Assembly: GCA_017535125.1 (NCBI GenBank)
Contig: JAFXUS010000024.1
Location: 1-41,860, forward strand
DNA from: Bacteroidales bacterium
Lineage (GTDB): Bacteria; Bacteroidota; Bacteroidia; Bacteroidales; UBA932
DNA: 41,860 nucleotides
Direction of reading: 5' to 3'
The notes under the pieces were generated by a model. It was not told the DNA's origin. It did no database searches and was given only the letters and a program-made list of their open reading frames with translations. Every line of letters starts with the position of its first letter. The stretch's first letter is position 1. Below, one piece after another: positions 1 through 9,708 of this stretch. The translations under genes were made by a program, and so were the position numbers.

Positions 1-528
<528 letters not shown>

Positions 529-553
529 GCAGAGTACACTGACTTTTTTACGG

Positions 554-582
554 AAGGATGGCAGTTTTCTGCCATCCTTTTG
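554..582 (+). terminator. Rho-independent terminator after gapA
   Basis: Perfect 11-bp stem AAGGATGGCAG / CTGCCATCCTT with a TTTT loop, followed by a short T run, 25 bases after the gapA stop codon. It is immediately followed by the promoter of the next gene. Confidence 0.9.
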
Positions 583-583
583 T

Positions 584-591
584 TATATTTG
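584..591 (+). promoter_or_regulatory. -7 box of the pepC-pssA operon promoter
   Basis: TATATTTG matches the Bacteroidetes sigma-ABfr -7 consensus TAnnTTTG. The expected -33 position falls within the gapA terminator stem and shows no clear TTTG, so only the -7 box is supported. The distance to the ATG at 635 is 43 bases. Confidence 0.6.
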
Positions 592-634
592 TAAGTTTAA
601 TGGTAAAGAATAACCATATATCACTGATAACAGT

Positions 635-1825
635 ATGAAGAAGATTACTTTGCTTGCGGCCGCCCTCCTGTGTCTGGGTGCATCCGCCTTTGCACAGCAG
701 CGCCCCGCGCCTGAGCAGCTCCCTGAGTACCAGTTCACGACCGTCACGGCTGCTCCGATCACGTCCATCAAGAACCAGGCGAGCAGCGGGACCTGCTGGT
801 CCTTCTCCGCCATCAGCTTCCTGGAGTCCGAGGCCATCCGTCTCTGCAACATCAAGGACGAAGCGAAATATCCTGATTTCTCCGAATTCTTCGTGGTGTC
901 CAACTCCTATAAGGAGCGCGCCGAGAAGTATATCCGCCTGGACGGCAAGCTCGGCTTCAGCGCCGGTTCCGGCGCGGGCGACGTGTTCGACGTGGTGCGC
1001 AACCACGGCATCGTGCCCAACGAGGCCATGACCGGTATGAATTATGGTTCCCCGCTCCCGCAGCAGGCTGAGATGGACGCTGTCCTGGCCGCTTACGTGG
1101 AGGCCGTCTCCAAGGCCCGCGGCAAGCTCTCTACGGCCTGGAAGCGCGGTTTCGACGCCGTCGTGGACGAATACCTGGGCAAAGCCCCCGAGACTTTCGA
1201 GGTGGACGGCGTGACTTATACCCCGGCTTCCTACCGCGACGCGATGAAGATCAACCCGGACGACTATGTCGAGCTGACCTCTTTCACGCATCATCCGTTC
1301 TATACCTGGTTCGCCCTGGAGGTCTGCGACAACTGGCGCGGTTCCCAATCCTACAACGTCCCGATCGACGAGCTGATGGCCGTGGTGGACAACGCCCTCG
1401 AGAACGGCTACACCGTCTGCTGGGGCGCCGACGTGAGCCACACGGGCTTCACCCGCAACGGCCTCGCCATCCTGGTGGACGAGCAGGCCACCAAGGCCGG
1501 TTCCGACCAGGAGCGCTGGGTCGGCAAGATCGAGGGTAAGCCCGCGCCCGTCAAGATCGTGGAAGGCACCCCGACGCAGGAGTCCCGCCAGATTGAGTTC
1601 GACAACAAGACCATGACTGACGACCACGGCATGCATATCTACGGCATCGCCAAGGACCAGGACGGGAAGAAGTACTACATGGTCAAGAATTCCTGGGGTG
1701 TGACCGGTGCTTACGACGGCATCTGGTATGCCACCGAGGCTTTCGTGAAGGCACAGACCCTGGACATCACCGTCCATAAGTCCGCCCTGACCAAGGAGCT
1801 GAAGAAGAAACTCGGCGTGAAGTAA
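635..1825 (+). CDS. pepC: Secreted C1-family cysteine peptidase (aminopeptidase C / bleomycin hydrolase-like)
   Basis: 396-residue papain-fold (MEROPS C1B-like) peptidase. Residues 1-20 form a signal peptide ending in SAFA/Q, which suggests export to the periplasm rather than the cytosolic location of classic PepC. The oxyanion-hole glutamine (Q48) and nucleophile (C54) lie in NQASSGTCWSFS. The catalytic histidine is H331 (DDHGMH) and the asparagine N352 (KNSWG). The order Cys-His-Asn and the long segment between Cys and His fit the bleomycin hydrolase branch. Function is probably N-terminal or general peptide trimming. It is first in a five-gene unit: its TAA overlaps the pssA ATG by one base (TAATG). 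The start codon is supported by the signal peptide and the upstream -7 box. Confidence 0.93.
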   Translation: MKKITLLAAALLCLGASAFAQQRPAPEQLPEYQFTTVTAAPITSIKNQASSGTCWSFSAISFLESEAIRLCNIKDEAKYPDFSEFFVVSNSYKERAEKYIRLDGKLGFSAGSGAGDVFDVVRNHGIVPNEAMTGMNYGSPLPQQAEMDAVLAAYVEAVSKARGKLSTAWKRGFDAVVDEYLGKAPETFEVDGVTYTPASYRDAMKINPDDYVELTSFTHHPFYTWFALEVCDNWRGSQSYNVPIDELMAVVDNALENGYTVCWGADVSHTGFTRNGLAILVDEQATKAGSDQERWVGKIEGKPAPVKIVEGTPTQESRQIEFDNKTMTDDHGMHIYGIAKDQDGKKYYMVKNSWGVTGAYDGIWYATEAFVKAQTLDITVHKSALTKELKKKLGVK

Positions 1826-2544
1826 TGACGCTTCGCAAGCATATTCCCAACACCATCACTTCGATGAATCTGGTCTGCGGACTCGTCGGAGTGGTCTTCG
1901 TGCTGCACAACCGCCTGGACATGGCGTTCTACTGCATGCTGGCGGCATCCGTCTTCGATTTCCTCGACGGACTGGCCGCCCGCGCGCTGGACGCATATTC
2001 CGACATGGGCAAGGAGCTGGATTCGCTCTGCGACCTGATCAGCTTCGGCTTCCTGCCGGCGCTGATGCTCTGTGTCCTGATGCAGCTGTACCGTTTTGAC
2101 GAGAGTCCGGTGTGCTGGCTGCCGCTGGCCCTGACGCTGTTCAGCGCGCTGCGTCTGGCGAAGTTCAACGTGGATGAGCGTCAGACGTCCAGTTTCCTGG
2201 GCCTGCCCACGCCGGCCGCGGCGCTGCTCTGCGGGGCGCTGTGCTGCTATTGCTGCCACACGCCGCTCGAGTTCCTGTCCACCTGGGTGTCCGGTCCGGT
2301 GTTCATTCCGCTGCTTGCCTTCTGCCTCTGCATCCTGCTGGTCAGCGAGGTCCCGATGTTCTCGTTCAAGATGCACCGGGGCGACAGCCGCACGCTGCAG
2401 GTCAAGCGCTGGACGCTGGTCGCTTTCTTCGTGGCGGCCGCCGTCTTCTGCCTGGTGGCCGGCCATCACTGGTCGCTGACCGTGGTGCTGGGCCTCCTGT
2501 TCTACATCCTGAACAATCTGGTTTACGCCTTATTCAAGATATGA
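1825..2544 (+). CDS. pssA: CDP-diacylglycerol--serine O-phosphatidyltransferase
   Basis: 239-residue integral membrane enzyme that makes phosphatidylserine from CDP-diacylglycerol and L-serine, the first step to phosphatidylethanolamine. The CDP-alcohol phosphotransferase signature DGx2ARx8Gx3Dx3D is complete: D48, G49, A52, R53, G62, D66, D70. Several hydrophobic helices follow (about residues 75-95, 130-165, 190-235). The N-terminal KHIPNTITSMNLVCGL is typical of PssA and supports this start. Translationally coupled on both sides: one-base overlap with the peptidase and ATGA overlap with the lipoprotein downstream. No phosphatidylserine decarboxylase gene is adjacent here. Confidence 0.95.
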   Translation: MTLRKHIPNTITSMNLVCGLVGVVFVLHNRLDMAFYCMLAASVFDFLDGLAARALDAYSDMGKELDSLCDLISFGFLPALMLCVLMQLYRFDESPVCWLPLALTLFSALRLAKFNVDERQTSSFLGLPTPAAALLCGALCCYCCHTPLEFLSTWVSGPVFIPLLAFCLCILLVSEVPMFSFKMHRGDSRTLQVKRWTLVAFFVAAAVFCLVAGHHWSLTVVLGLLFYILNNLVYALFKI

Positions 2545-3635
2545 AAGCTAGATTCTTCCCGCTGTTGCTTCTGCTGCTTCCTGTCGCATGTGATCGTCAG
2601 GTAGTAGAGACGCGGCCGACCATTCCGCTGGTGCGGGAAATCCTTTCCGACCGGACCGATCCCCGGGCGCAGCTGGTGCGCGAACGCGCTTCCGTGCCCC
2701 TGGCCGACATCACGATCATCGGTTCCGAGTTCGCCTGCGACCGCCTGGCGGAGGAATTCTCCTTCCGGGACTGGCAGGACAACGTGGACGCCCGCTTCGA
2801 GAAGGACGGGCTGCCGGACTTCGCCGGCGAGACCTTCGTCTGCATCGAGGACGTGGTGCCGTATGCCGACGTGCTGGCGCGCGACGGCGAGGAGGCGCTC
2901 CGCCAGCAGACGCTGCTGCGCGTGCTGGCCGCACTCGACACGGTGGCGCACATCAGCCCCTACGACATGGAGGGCCTGTCCGTCAAGCCGAGCTCGAAGA
3001 TCGTCGTGCTGGCGGATCCGTATCTGTGCGAGTACGGCGGTTTCGACGTGGATACCCTGTTCCGCTCGACTGGATGCCGGATTCCGGTGTTCAGCCCGAT
3101 CGAGATGATGATCGACCAGGCCTTCGAGCAGGGTGGCCGCTGGGACCTTTCGGTCGGCATCATCTGCGCGCCGCAATATGATTCGACGGGGATTTATGAG
3201 CGGATTTTTGCCCGGAAGGCCGCAGAGCGCGGCAGCAAGGGAGCCAGTTGCGTGGTGTTCGGCACGGAGCAGCGCGACAGCGTGCTGTATGATTTCCTGA
3301 ACCGCTACCAGGCGGCGGGGCACAGCAAGCCGCTGGACGTCATCCTGATCGACGACCTCTCGATCGACGCCGATCTGATCAAGACCGAGTTGGCGGAGAT
3401 CGTGTCCGTGATGAACGAAAGTTCGATGACGCTCGGCCGTCTGGTCTCGCGCAACTTTTTCTTCCTCGACACCTTCGATACGGTGTCGGCCCAATGTTTC
3501 AGTTTCTTGCGGGCGAACAATCTGTTCACCCACAACATAGCCAAACCCCAGGTGACGATTTACCGTCCGGTCCGCAAGCCGGAGTCCGAGGACGGTTCGA
3601 TCATCCTGATTCCCGGTTCTTATGTACAAAATTAG
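2541..3635 (+). CDS. Lipoprotein of unknown function
   Basis: 364-residue protein whose N-terminus (MKARFFPLLLLLLPVAC) is a lipoprotein signal with a probable lipidated C17. No enzyme family recognised. Visible features: an acidic, mixed alpha/beta body; segments such as SKIVVLADPYLCEYGGFDVDT, which could be alternating strand/helix as in Rossmann-like folds; and GIICAPQYDSTG. The start at 2541 overlaps the pssA stop (ATGA), and the reading frame ends 14 bases inside the exonuclease gene. Position between phospholipid synthesis and RNA-processing genes gives no clear functional hint. It may be a Bacteroidales-restricted family. Confidence 0.8.
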   Translation: MKARFFPLLLLLLPVACDRQVVETRPTIPLVREILSDRTDPRAQLVRERASVPLADITIIGSEFACDRLAEEFSFRDWQDNVDARFEKDGLPDFAGETFVCIEDVVPYADVLARDGEEALRQQTLLRVLAALDTVAHISPYDMEGLSVKPSSKIVVLADPYLCEYGGFDVDTLFRSTGCRIPVFSPIEMMIDQAFEQGGRWDLSVGIICAPQYDSTGIYERIFARKAAERGSKGASCVVFGTEQRDSVLYDFLNRYQAAGHSKPLDVILIDDLSIDADLIKTELAEIVSVMNESSMTLGRLVSRNFFFLDTFDTVSAQCFSFLRANNLFTHNIAKPQVTIYRPVRKPESEDGSIILIPGSYVQN

Positions 3636-4374
3636 CATCCAGCCTGAGGAAATAGAGAAAATGCCGCTGGGATCCTTTCCCGGCAAGATTCATGTGATAG
3701 ACAAGACCGGTCTCGATTTTGTGCGGGCGATCGCCTATCTGGGCACGCAGCGGATCATCGGTTTCGATACGGAGACGCGTCCGGTGTTTTCGCCGGGCCA
3801 GCGCCACAATCACGTGGCGCTGCTGCAGCTCTCGGGCGGCGGAAAGGCGTTCCTGTTCCGCGTCGGGACGATGGGCATGAGCCGCCTGCTCTGCGCCATC
3901 ATGTCGAATCCGCGCATCATCAAGGTCGGGGCCGCGGTCCACGACGACGTGCGCGGGCTGCAGTATTACCGCCGTTTCGATGCGAAGGGTTTCGTGGATC
4001 TGCAGAAGATTGCGTACGAGTGGGGGATCCGCGACAAGAGCGTGAAGAAGATGGCCGCGAACATTCTCGGCGTGCGGATTTCGAAGTCGCAGCAGCTTTC
4101 CAACTGGGAGGCGGAGCAGCTTTCGGCCGCGCAGCAGATGTATGCGGCGACGGACGCCTGGGTGTGCCGGGAGATGTATCTGAAACTCCTGCAGTCGGAG
4201 AAGCATCCGCTGACGCCGGAGGAGCTGAATCCGCCGCAGCCGCAGCCGGTTCAGCCAAAGGTGGAGGTCGCTCCTGCCGCCGAGGAGGAGAAGGCGAAGG
4301 CGCGGAAGCGGCGCCGTCGTCATCGCAGCAAGTCGAAGAAGTCCGCAGAGGCGCAGCAACAGGACAATGGTTAA
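3622..4374 (+). CDS. 3'-5' exonuclease, RNase D-like DEDDy family
   Basis: 250 residues. The Exo I motif is GFDTET (D49, E51), Exo II lies around VHDDVRGL (D108/D109), and Exo III is YAATDAW (Y174, D178) preceded by the usual LSNWEAEQLSAAQ helix. This makes it a two-metal DEDDy exonuclease, probably trimming structured RNA 3' ends, although DNA cannot be excluded. There is no HRDC domain, so it is shorter than E. coli RNase D. The C-terminus (about 225-245) is a strongly basic tail, ARKRRRRHRSKSKK, likely to bind nucleic acid. It starts within the last codons of the lipoprotein gene and overlaps the rRNA methyltransferase gene by 8 bases, which places it with an RNA-modification enzyme. Confidence 0.9.
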   Translation: MYKISIQPEEIEKMPLGSFPGKIHVIDKTGLDFVRAIAYLGTQRIIGFDTETRPVFSPGQRHNHVALLQLSGGGKAFLFRVGTMGMSRLLCAIMSNPRIIKVGAAVHDDVRGLQYYRRFDAKGFVDLQKIAYEWGIRDKSVKKMAANILGVRISKSQQLSNWEAEQLSAAQQMYAATDAWVCREMYLKLLQSEKHPLTPEELNPPQPQPVQPKVEVAPAAEEEKAKARKRRRRHRSKSKKSAEAQQQDNG

Positions 4375-5698
4375 GGTTTTTCTGAAGCATGGGCGCGACG
4401 AGTCGTTGCGCCGGTTCCATCCGTGGGTGTTCAGCGGTGCTGTCGCCCAGGTGCAGGGTTCGCCCGCCGAGGGCGACATCGTCGGCGTGTACAGCGCCGA
4501 GGGGCAGTTCCTGGCCTCCGGCCACTGGCAGGTCGGCTCCATCGCCGTCCGCATCCTGTCTTTCGACGCGGATCCTACCGCTCCTGGCTTCTGGGAAGAT
4601 TCTATTTCTCGCGCGCTTGCAGTCCGCGAAGCTGTCGGGTTGTTTCCGGCGTCGCCGAGCAAGGACGCTCTCCGACAAAACTTCGCGCTGCGCGCTCATC
4701 CCTCCCAGCCTGACGGCTGGGCCCCTCCCGTTCACGAGGCCACGGGCGGCCACGGTTTTGCTGGAGAGGTCCTTGTCTCGGCTCCGAAAAATCAGGATAC
4801 AACGTGTTTTCGGCTGGTACACGGTGAGGGAGACGGTCTCCCGGGGCTGATTATCGACTGGTATGACGGGGTGTGCGTACTGCAGGCCCACTCGGTGGGT
4901 ATGTTCCGGGCGAAGATGCAGATTTGCGAGGCGCTGAAGGCCGTGTTCGGTGAGCGCCTGAAGGCGGTGTATGACAAGAGTTCCGGGACGGCGCCGTTCA
5001 AGGCGGGGCTGGAGCTGATCGACGGGTATCTGTACCGGGCGCCGGGTTTCGATGCGTCCGAGACGGTGGTGCTGGAGAACGGCCGCAAGTTCCTCGTGAA
5101 TTGGGAGGAGGGCCAGAAGACGGGTTTCTTCCTGGATCAGCGGGACAACCGCGAGCTGGTGGGCAAGTATGCCGCCGGACGGCGCGTGCTCAATCTTTTC
5201 TGTTATACGGGCGGGTTCAGTATCTATGCGAAGACGGCAGGTGCCGCGCTGGTGGATTCCGTCGATTCTTCTGCCAAGGCGATCTCGCTGGTCGAGCGGA
5301 ATTTACAGTTGAATTCCGGTGAGGCGGAGGTGCATAATTATTGTGAGGATGCAATCGATTTTCTTCATAAGATTCCGGAGGGGAAGTACGATCTGATGAT
5401 CGTGGATCCGCCGGCATTCGCGAAGCACCGCGGGGCGCTGAAGAACGCGCTGCGTGCGTATCAGCGGCTGAATGCCGCCGCCATCGCGAAGGTGGCGCCC
5501 GGCGGCCTCGTGTTCACGTTCAGCTGCTCGCAGGTCGTGGATAAGATTACCTTCGCCAATACGGTCTTCTCTGCGGCGGCGCAGACGGGGCGCAGCGTGC
5601 GTATCCTGGACCGCCTCTGCCAGGGTGCGGACCATCCGGTCAGTATCTACCATCCGGAGGGGGAGTACCTGAAAGGATTGCTTCTTTATGTTGAATAG
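4367..5698 (+). CDS. rlmI: Class I SAM-dependent rRNA (cytosine-C5) methyltransferase, RlmI-like, with an in-frame insertion
   Basis: 443 residues. Layout: N-terminal PUA-like domain (about 1-70, with RRFHPWVFSGAV), then an RNA-binding linker with FRLVHGEGDGLPGLIID (about 148-164) and a Rossmann methyltransferase domain (NLFCYTGGFSIYA, SAM loop). The motif IV region is LMIVDPPAFAKH, followed by a TFSCSQ segment. E. coli RlmI makes m5C1962 in 23S rRNA. The family is usually about 395 residues. The excess is residues about 96-139, proline/glycine-rich, inserted between helix ALAVREAVGLF and TTCFRLVHGEG and coded by a palindromic element (listed separately). Because the frame is kept and all catalytic motifs are intact, the protein is probably functional. 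Last gene of the 635-5698 unit. Confidence 0.93.
   Translation: MVKVFLKHGRDESLRRFHPWVFSGAVAQVQGSPAEGDIVGVYSAEGQFLASGHWQVGSIAVRILSFDADPTAPGFWEDSISRALAVREAVGLFPASPSKDALRQNFALRAHPSQPDGWAPPVHEATGGHGFAGEVLVSAPKNQDTTCFRLVHGEGDGLPGLIIDWYDGVCVLQAHSVGMFRAKMQICEALKAVFGERLKAVYDKSSGTAPFKAGLELIDGYLYRAPGFDASETVVLENGRKFLVNWEEGQKTGFFLDQRDNRELVGKYAAGRRVLNLFCYTGGFSIYAKTAGAALVDSVDSSAKAISLVERNLQLNSGEAEVHNYCEDAIDFLHKIPEGKYDLMIVDPPAFAKHRGALKNALRAYQRLNAAAIAKVAPGGLVFTFSCSQVVDKITFANTVFSAAAQTGRSVRILDRLCQGADHPVSIYHPEGEYLKGLLLYVE
4654..4782 (+). repeat. Palindromic in-frame insertion element within rlmI
   Basis: Imperfect inverted repeat with arms of about 28 bp: left 4654-4681 (GCCGAG, AAGGAC, CTCTCC, CAAAAC in order) and right 4755-4782 (GTTTTG, GGAGAG, GTCCTT, CTCGGC). 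The span is 129 bp, exactly 43 codons. The interior holds a smaller hairpin, CCAGCC-TGAC-GGCTGG. It matches the extra residues of RlmI. The bases GTTTCCG (4642-4648) and AGCAAGGACG (4658-4667) form a core also found in the ispG and ligA insertions. Confidence 0.75.
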
Positions 5699-5729
5699 CG
5701 TTTTTTGTAAGCTATTCAGGATTAATTGA

Positions 5730-5773
5730 TTACAAAATAAACCTGTCCGAAATGCGACAGGTTTATTTTGTAA
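5730..5773. terminator. Bidirectional terminator between rlmI and ispG
   Basis: Perfect 18-bp stem (5730-5747 TTACAAAATAAACCTGTC pairing with 5756-5773) and an 8-base loop. A-rich and T-rich outer halves let it work for both convergent transcripts (rlmI and ispG units). Confidence 0.9.
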
Positions 5774-5805
5774 ATTACTGATAGATAGCTATTTGTGGAA
5801 AACGG

Positions 5806-7114
<1,309 letters not shown>

Positions 7115-7128
<14 letters not shown>

Positions 7129-7915
7129 ATACGATCTCTTTTGCCTCCCGGCGCAGCTGCGAGGTGGTCTTGCCGGAACGCTTGGTCAGCTGGAAATGCA
7201 AGCCCACGGTGGCGATGATGTCCATCGGGTAGGCGTAGCGATAGTAGTACTGGCTGGCGGAGTTCGGCGTGTAGAGCGAGGACCAGGACCAGCGCAGCAG
7301 GGCGTTGAAATGGATTTCGACCGGGTCGAACATCAGCGCGAAGCCGGCACCGGTCTGCAGGCCGTATTCCCAGCGGTTCTCATAGGGCCGGAAGGCGTTG
7401 GTGAATTCCGGTTCGAGGTTGGGGCCGCTGCGCGAAATGCTGTTGCGCCAGCCGCCATAGACCCCGATGTTGGCCATGATCTTGCCGGGATGGAAATCTA
7501 TGTGTACCTGCGCCAGTGCGGGGATTTCGAAAACTTCGATCACGGCTTGCTCGGCTCCGTCCACCTCCTGCGAGCGGCCTGTCGCGGGATCGCGCAGGAA
7601 ACCGAATCCTTCATAGCCGTGGGCCACGCCCACCACGAGGGCGAACATCGGGAGCCGGTCGAACATCTTGCTGAACTTCGTAAAGGTGACGCTCACGTAG
7701 TTGGGCGAGAACTGCCAGGCGCGGTTGTGCTTGGCAGGCGAGTAGTACATGTTGGAGAAGCTGACGCCGTAGTTGACGCCGATCATGATGTAATCGTTGA
7801 TCAGCGCCTTCTTGGCCGGAGCTTCCTGCAGGGTATCGGCTTCGAAGGTCGCCTGCGCCCGGAGGGCGGGGACGGCCAGGCCGATCAGCAGCAGGATAAT
7901 AAGGATTCTTCTCAT
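7115..7915 (-). CDS. Outer-membrane beta-barrel protein of unknown function
   Basis: 266 residues with a cleavable signal peptide (MRRILIILLLIGLAVPALRA/Q). After it come alternating aromatic/small amphipathic strands (YIMIGVNYGVSFSNMYYSP, ANIGVYGGWRNS, WEYGLQTGAGFALMF, HFNALLRWSWSSLY, DIIATVGLHFQL). This pattern fits an 8-10-strand outer-membrane barrel of the PorT/OMP_b-brl kind common in Bacteroidetes. The short basic C-terminal tail (KTTSQLRREAKEIVYGSH) is unusual for a barrel and may be periplasmic. No catalytic motifs. It is four bases downstream of the Ig-like lipoprotein gene and overlaps ispG, so it is cotranscribed with both. A specific role is not visible. Confidence 0.8.
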
Positions 7916-7919
7916 GGCG

Positions 7920-9704
7920 TCAATGGAACAGGGTGCTGATATCGACGCTCTGCGAAAGCTCGGCGCTGGCGGGGATGAAGAGGTACTGGCTGCCGTTGAA
8001 ATCCAGGAACACGACCGTCTCGGGCTGGCGGTGCCCCAGCAGCGAACCGGTGTCGATGATGGAGTTGCGGTTGCCGTCCTCGGTAATGCGTATGCTGTAG
8101 CGTCCGGTCCGGAGGTAAGGGAAGATGAGCACGCCGTCCTTGTCGGTGACGTAACTGCGCAGGACCTTGTCGCGCCGTTCGCCCAGCAGGTCCACGATGA
8201 GTTTGCGGTCCACGCCGGAGAGGTTGAGTTCGAGCGAACTCAAGGTCTCGTCGGAGGGGAGACTTACCTTGACGATCGTGCTGTCGGACCAGAAGCCGTT
8301 GATGTCGCGGAAAGCGCGGTAGGGGAGTTTCATCCGGTATTCGAAACCGGGCATGAGCTTGTCCTTGGGCCGCAGGATAAAACGGCGCAGGTTGAGGCTG
8401 TCCTTCTCCACGGTGAACTCGGCGCGGCTCTGCCGCTGGCGGGTGTTGATGGCGAAGAACTGCACGGAGTCGAAGTGTTCCGTGATGATCGGGTTGCGGA
8501 ACTCCAGCTCGAAACCGTACTGCTCGACGGTCTCCGGGCTGGTCTTGAAAGTATAGACGCAGACCGTGTCGTCATGCTTGAGATTGCGTCGGACGCTCTT
8601 GGAGTAGGTCCGTTTCTCCTGCGGCATCGGAAGGCGGATGATTTCCTGCGTGGGGACGAGCCGGCCCAGGGAGTCCGTCTTGCGGTAGTTGACGTAGATG
8701 CGCATCGTGTCGGGCGCGGCCCGGCGGCTGTTGATCCACAGTTCCAGGCTGTCCTGGAGGATGTTGAACTGGCTGATGACCTGGTCGGCCCCGTAGCCGC
8801 GTATCCACAGCGAGTCGATCCAGGCGCCCGGGGCCTGGAAGGTGAGGTAGGCGGAACGTTCGGCCGTGCGGACCTTGTTCACGATGTATTGCTTGCTCGG
8901 CTTTTCGCGGAAGAGCTTGAGCTCGTATTCGCTGCGGCGCGCCTGGCAGCGGACCGTGTCGAGCATGTCGTATTTCAGCATCTCCGGGACGGTGTCGTGC
9001 GCGAACATGACGGGCCGGATCAGCGAGTCGATGAAGGCGACGGTCTCCGTCTCGGGGTCGTAGATGTTATTGTTGTTGGCATCCCGGATGGCGTAGATGC
9101 GGTAGAGGGTGTCCTGGATGAACGGCAGCGTGAAGAAGCCCCAGTCGTCCGTCTTGACGGCGGCGTAGGGCCGGTGGAGCAGTGCGGCGGAGTCCGCGAG
9201 ATCCTTATGCAGCAGCACGGTGGCGCCTTTGACGGGCGCGAGCGTGTTGCAGTCGAGCACGGTGCCCGTGATCATCATCGAGTCGATCTGCGCTCCGGTG
9301 GAGAAGACATAGGTGAAGCCCGGGAACATGTTGCCCTCGTTGGCGTCCGCGATGGCGTCGGTGAAGCTGAGGGTGTAGGTGGTGTTGGGCTGGAGCGGCT
9401 CCTCGAAGGAGACGACGAGGTTGTGCCCGCGCAGGCGGGACTTGGGCTGGCGGTTCAGCGGCGGCGACAGGAAGATGTTGCCCGGCGTCTTGATGGTGAC
9501 GTATTCGTTGAAGGTGAACACGAAGGTGGCGCCTTCGAGCGGCACGTTGACGGCGCCCGGCAGCGGCTTGATGTCGATGATCAGCGGGGGAATGGTGTCC
9601 TTCTTGCCGCCGGAAGGGGCCTGCGTCGTGTTGGCGCAGGAGGGGAAGAAGAGCGGCAGCAGGCAGGCGCCGACCAGGAGGATCAGGGGCAGGAATCTCT
9701 TCAT
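7920..9704 (-). CDS. Ig-like domain lipoprotein (Big_5/SbsA-like N-terminal domain)
   Basis: 594 residues from the ATG at 9704. An upstream in-frame ATG at 9731 lies inside the rel gene and would spoil the signal peptide. MKRFLPLILLVGACLLPLFFPSC is a lipoprotein signal with probable acylated C23. The next segment, APSGGKKDTIPP, is the hallmark of a Bacteroidetes family with an N-terminal bacterial Ig-like (Big_5) domain: FTFNEYVTIKTPGN, LQPNTTYTLSFTDAIADANEGN. The remainder is beta-rich and ends in a carboxypeptidase-regulatory-like part (GRYSIRITEDGNRNSIIDTGSLLGHRQPE). Probably an outer-membrane-anchored structural or surface protein. Starts four bases after the rel stop codon, which is the family's frequent neighbourhood. 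Confidence 0.88.
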   Translation of the reverse strand: MKRFLPLILLVGACLLPLFFPSCANTTQAPSGGKKDTIPPLIIDIKPLPGAVNVPLEGATFVFTFNEYVTIKTPGNIFLSPPLNRQPKSRLRGHNLVVSFEEPLQPNTTYTLSFTDAIADANEGNMFPGFTYVFSTGAQIDSMMITGTVLDCNTLAPVKGATVLLHKDLADSAALLHRPYAAVKTDDWGFFTLPFIQDTLYRIYAIRDANNNNIYDPETETVAFIDSLIRPVMFAHDTVPEMLKYDMLDTVRCQARRSEYELKLFREKPSKQYIVNKVRTAERSAYLTFQAPGAWIDSLWIRGYGADQVISQFNILQDSLELWINSRRAAPDTMRIYVNYRKTDSLGRLVPTQEIIRLPMPQEKRTYSKSVRRNLKHDDTVCVYTFKTSPETVEQYGFELEFRNPIITEHFDSVQFFAINTRQRQSRAEFTVEKDSLNLRRFILRPKDKLMPGFEYRMKLPYRAFRDINGFWSDSTIVKVSLPSDETLSSLELNLSGVDRKLIVDLLGERRDKVLRSYVTDKDGVLIFPYLRTGRYSIRITEDGNRNSIIDTGSLLGHRQPETVVFLDFNGSQYLFIPASAELSQSVDISTLFH

Positions 9705-9708
9705 GGCG

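Noticed and set aside
4654..4782. The rlmI insertion as an intein or a frameshift pair.
   Set aside because: It is far too short for an intein, has no splicing motifs, and is exactly 43 codons in the same frame as the flanking domains.
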